Below, piece after piece: positions 62,741-64,000 of a stretch of DNA of 64,000 nucleotides. The stretch is from UBA12170 sp964293475 (GTDB lineage: Bacteria > Bacteroidota > Bacteroidia > Bacteroidales > UBA12170). How positions within the stretch are numbered: the stretch's first letter is position 1; every line of letters starts with the position of its first letter. The notes below the pieces were generated by a model. It searched no databases. It saw only the letters and a list, made by a program, of their open reading frames with translations, and was not told where the DNA came from. The stretch spans positions 15,439-79,438 of the forward strand of contig CAXYYJ010000021.1 in the NCBI GenBank assembly GCA_964293475.1. Direction: 5' to 3'. Both the position numbers and the translations under genes were made by a program.

Positions 62741-63262
62741 CTATTCAGGACGCTCAGATAAAGTTTTTACCAGGCCAGCTATTGTATTACCACCACTTTG
62801 AAGGGCAGAAATAACATTTTTAGCAGGCGATTGTAACATTAATACGATATCTCCAATAAGCTCCTCTCTTGACTTGATGCTTGCTTAAGCATCTAGTTGA
62901 TGATCGCCAATATAGACAGATTCTTCAACATAAGCCCCTTTAAGAAATGGTTTATCTCCTTTTTTCCTCAAACTTTTGATGAGGAGCGCGGGAGCATTAC
63001 CAGTGTTTGAAAGCATGATAGAAGTGTTACCTTTAAGAATTCCGTAGAGTTCCTCAAAGTTTTTCTCAGATCTATCCATTGCTTTTCTTAGCAAGGCATT
63101 TTTAGCTACAACCAATTTAATCTCTTTCTTGAACGACTCACGACGAAGATTGCTGGTACTTACGGCATTTAAACCTTCAATATCAGTTACATATACATGT
63201 GCATACTCATCGATAAGTGATTGCAGGGATTCGATTAATTGATTTTTGTTTTCTTTCTTCAT
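62741..63262 (-). CDS. rplJ: 50S ribosomal protein L10, interrupted by an in-frame TAA at codon 126
   Basis: The ATG at 63262 opens a normal L10 N-terminal domain (MKKENKNQLIESLQSLIDEY and on). At codon 126 (62887-62885) a TAA stops translation after DHQLDA. The same frame then continues without any shift for 47 codons that read exactly like the L10 C-terminus (IKSREELIGDIV, SPAKNVISALQSGGN, GLVKTLSERPE) to a TAG at 62741, giving the usual 173-codon length. The lost part is the helix that binds L12 dimers. One base change (TTA to TAA) explains it. Sequencing error, readthrough or true truncation are all possible. Confidence 0.9.
62876..62893 (-). other. Hairpin around the internal rplJ stop codon
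   Basis: GATGCTT, AAGC, AAGCATC forms a 7-bp stem with a 4-base loop, and the TAA straddles stem and loop. It may be chance, since the expected Leu codon TTA would leave most of the stem intact. Confidence 0.35.
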
Positions 63263-63307
63263 AAAATAATCTATTTTATAGATCGCCGAAACAATTGAAT
63301 TATATGA

Positions 63308-64000
63308 TTATTGGGTAACTGATTTAGGATCAACCTGAATACCTGGACTCATAGTACTGCTGATAAAAATACTTTTAACATAGGTACCTTTTGCTGCGGC
63401 AGGTTTCAATTTATTGATAGTTGAAATAAGTTCCTTTGCATTCTCAAGAATTTGAATACTATCGAACGAGATTCTCGCTACACCTGCGTGTATGATACCG
63501 AACTTGTCAACTTTAAAATCAATCTTACCAGCTTTAGCAGCAGCCACAGCTTTACCTATTTCCATAGTAACTGTGCCTGTTTTAGGGTTAGGCATTAAGC
63601 CTCTTGGTCCAAGAATTCTACCGAGTGCACCGACTTTTGGCATAACACTTGGCATGGTGATCACCACATCAATATCCGTCCAACCGCCTTTAATCTTTTC
63701 GACATACTCGTCAAGACCTACATAATCAGCTCCGGCTGCTTTAGCTTCTTCTACTTTATCTGGTGTACAAAGCACCAATACCCTGAGAACTTTACCTGTA
63801 CCATGAGGTAAGGTAACCGAACCACGCACCATTTGATTGGCTTTCCGGGGATCTACTCCCAAACGAACATCCAAATCAACAGACGCATCGAAGTTTGTTG
63901 ATGTAATTTTTTTAGCAACATCACCAGCTTCCTGCAAGGTATAAAGCTTTGTAGCATCAAATTTTGCTAAAGCTTCTTTTCTTTTTTTTGTGATTTTACC
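63308..64000 (-). CDS. rplA: 50S ribosomal protein L1, partial (N-terminus just outside)
   Basis: 231 codons are visible. The frame runs off the right edge at GKITKKRKEALAKF, so only the first one to three residues are missing. Landmarks are the N-terminal NFDASVDLDVRLGVDPRKANQMVRGSV region, PHGTGK, and the central GRILGPRGLMPNPKTGTVT segment, with IHAGVARISF near the end. L1 forms the mobile stalk at the E site and in many bacteria represses its own operon. It is followed by rplJ after 45 bases, the standard order. Confidence 0.97.
   Translation of the reverse strand, partial: GKITKKRKEALAKFDATKLYTLQEAGDVAKKITSTNFDASVDLDVRLGVDPRKANQMVRGSVTLPHGTGKVLRVLVLCTPDKVEEAKAAGADYVGLDEYVEKIKGGWTDIDVVITMPSVMPKVGALGRILGPRGLMPNPKTGTVTMEIGKAVAAAKAGKIDFKVDKFGIIHAGVARISFDSIQILENAKELISTINKLKPAAAKGTYVKSIFISSTMSPGIQVDPKSVTQ

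Noticed and set aside
62741..62887. A separate small gene encoding only the L10 C-terminus
   Set aside because: There is no start codon right after the TAA (first ATG is well inside the helix), and the frame is continuous with the upstream part.

Overview
This window comes from a Bacteroidota chromosome, most likely a marine or gut-type Bacteroidales/Marinilabiliales relative (inference; no rRNA gene is present). The evidence is the A+T-rich sequence, a fused MurF-alanine racemase, a glycoside hydrolase family 97 enzyme, WbqC, DUF5723-like and DUF3467 proteins, a TamB gene divergent from tsaD, and more than twenty start-proximal matches to the Bacteroidota -7 promoter element TAnnTTTG with few Shine-Dalgarno sites. 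No phage, CRISPR array, complete insertion sequence or tRNA was recognised. Nearly all of the window reads as conserved core chromosome.

Layout. 1-6.4 kb: cell-envelope genes (a partial secreted BNR-repeat protein, a beta-propeller lipoprotein, a PAF-acetylhydrolase-like enzyme, a PPP-type phosphatase, a polysaccharide deacetylase, an Ig-like lipoprotein). 6.4-14.2 kb: an ArsR regulator, adenine deaminase, pdxA, murF-alr and argS, with a probable small RNA between the last two. 14.3-20.5 kb: MscS channel, a radical SAM enzyme overlapping an HhH-GPD/iron-sulfur-like protein, a BASS transporter overlapping a PlsC-like acyltransferase, and RNase Z. 20.5-26.5 kb: a GT-C-like membrane protein, a lone IS1595-type zinc-ribbon protein, two thioredoxins, WbqC, a beta-helix lipoprotein and DUF554. 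26.5-35.3 kb: Dabb-miaA-cca on the minus strand, tamB, tsaD and a low-molecular-weight tyrosine phosphatase. 35.3-36.1 kb is the only large gene-free stretch. It holds two paralogous small-RNA candidates in tandem. 36-48.4 kb: glmM, a TPR protein, an outer-membrane DUF5723-like protein, GH97, a membrane protein, a GH2 beta-mannosidase, purE and a serine hydrolase. 48.5-53.7 kb: fused isobutyryl-CoA mutase icmF, butyrate kinase and a coiled-coil protein. 53.7-64 kb: the minus-strand rplA-rplJ-rplL-rpoB-rpoC cluster with a trailing DUF3467 gene.

Genes that appear to act together: rplA-rplJ-rplL-rpoB-rpoC (ribosomal stalk and RNA polymerase); murF-alr, glmM and the deacetylase (wall and glycan work); miaA, cca and tsaD (tRNA maturation); icmF with butyrate kinase (C4 acyl-CoA metabolism); GH97 with GH2 (glycan breakdown, but with no SusCD pair nearby).

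The main points for a second look are an in-frame TAA inside rplJ that would remove the L12-binding C-terminus of L10, and three minus-strand small-RNA candidates. Each candidate has a two-part promoter and an intrinsic terminator, and two share a 36-nt core.
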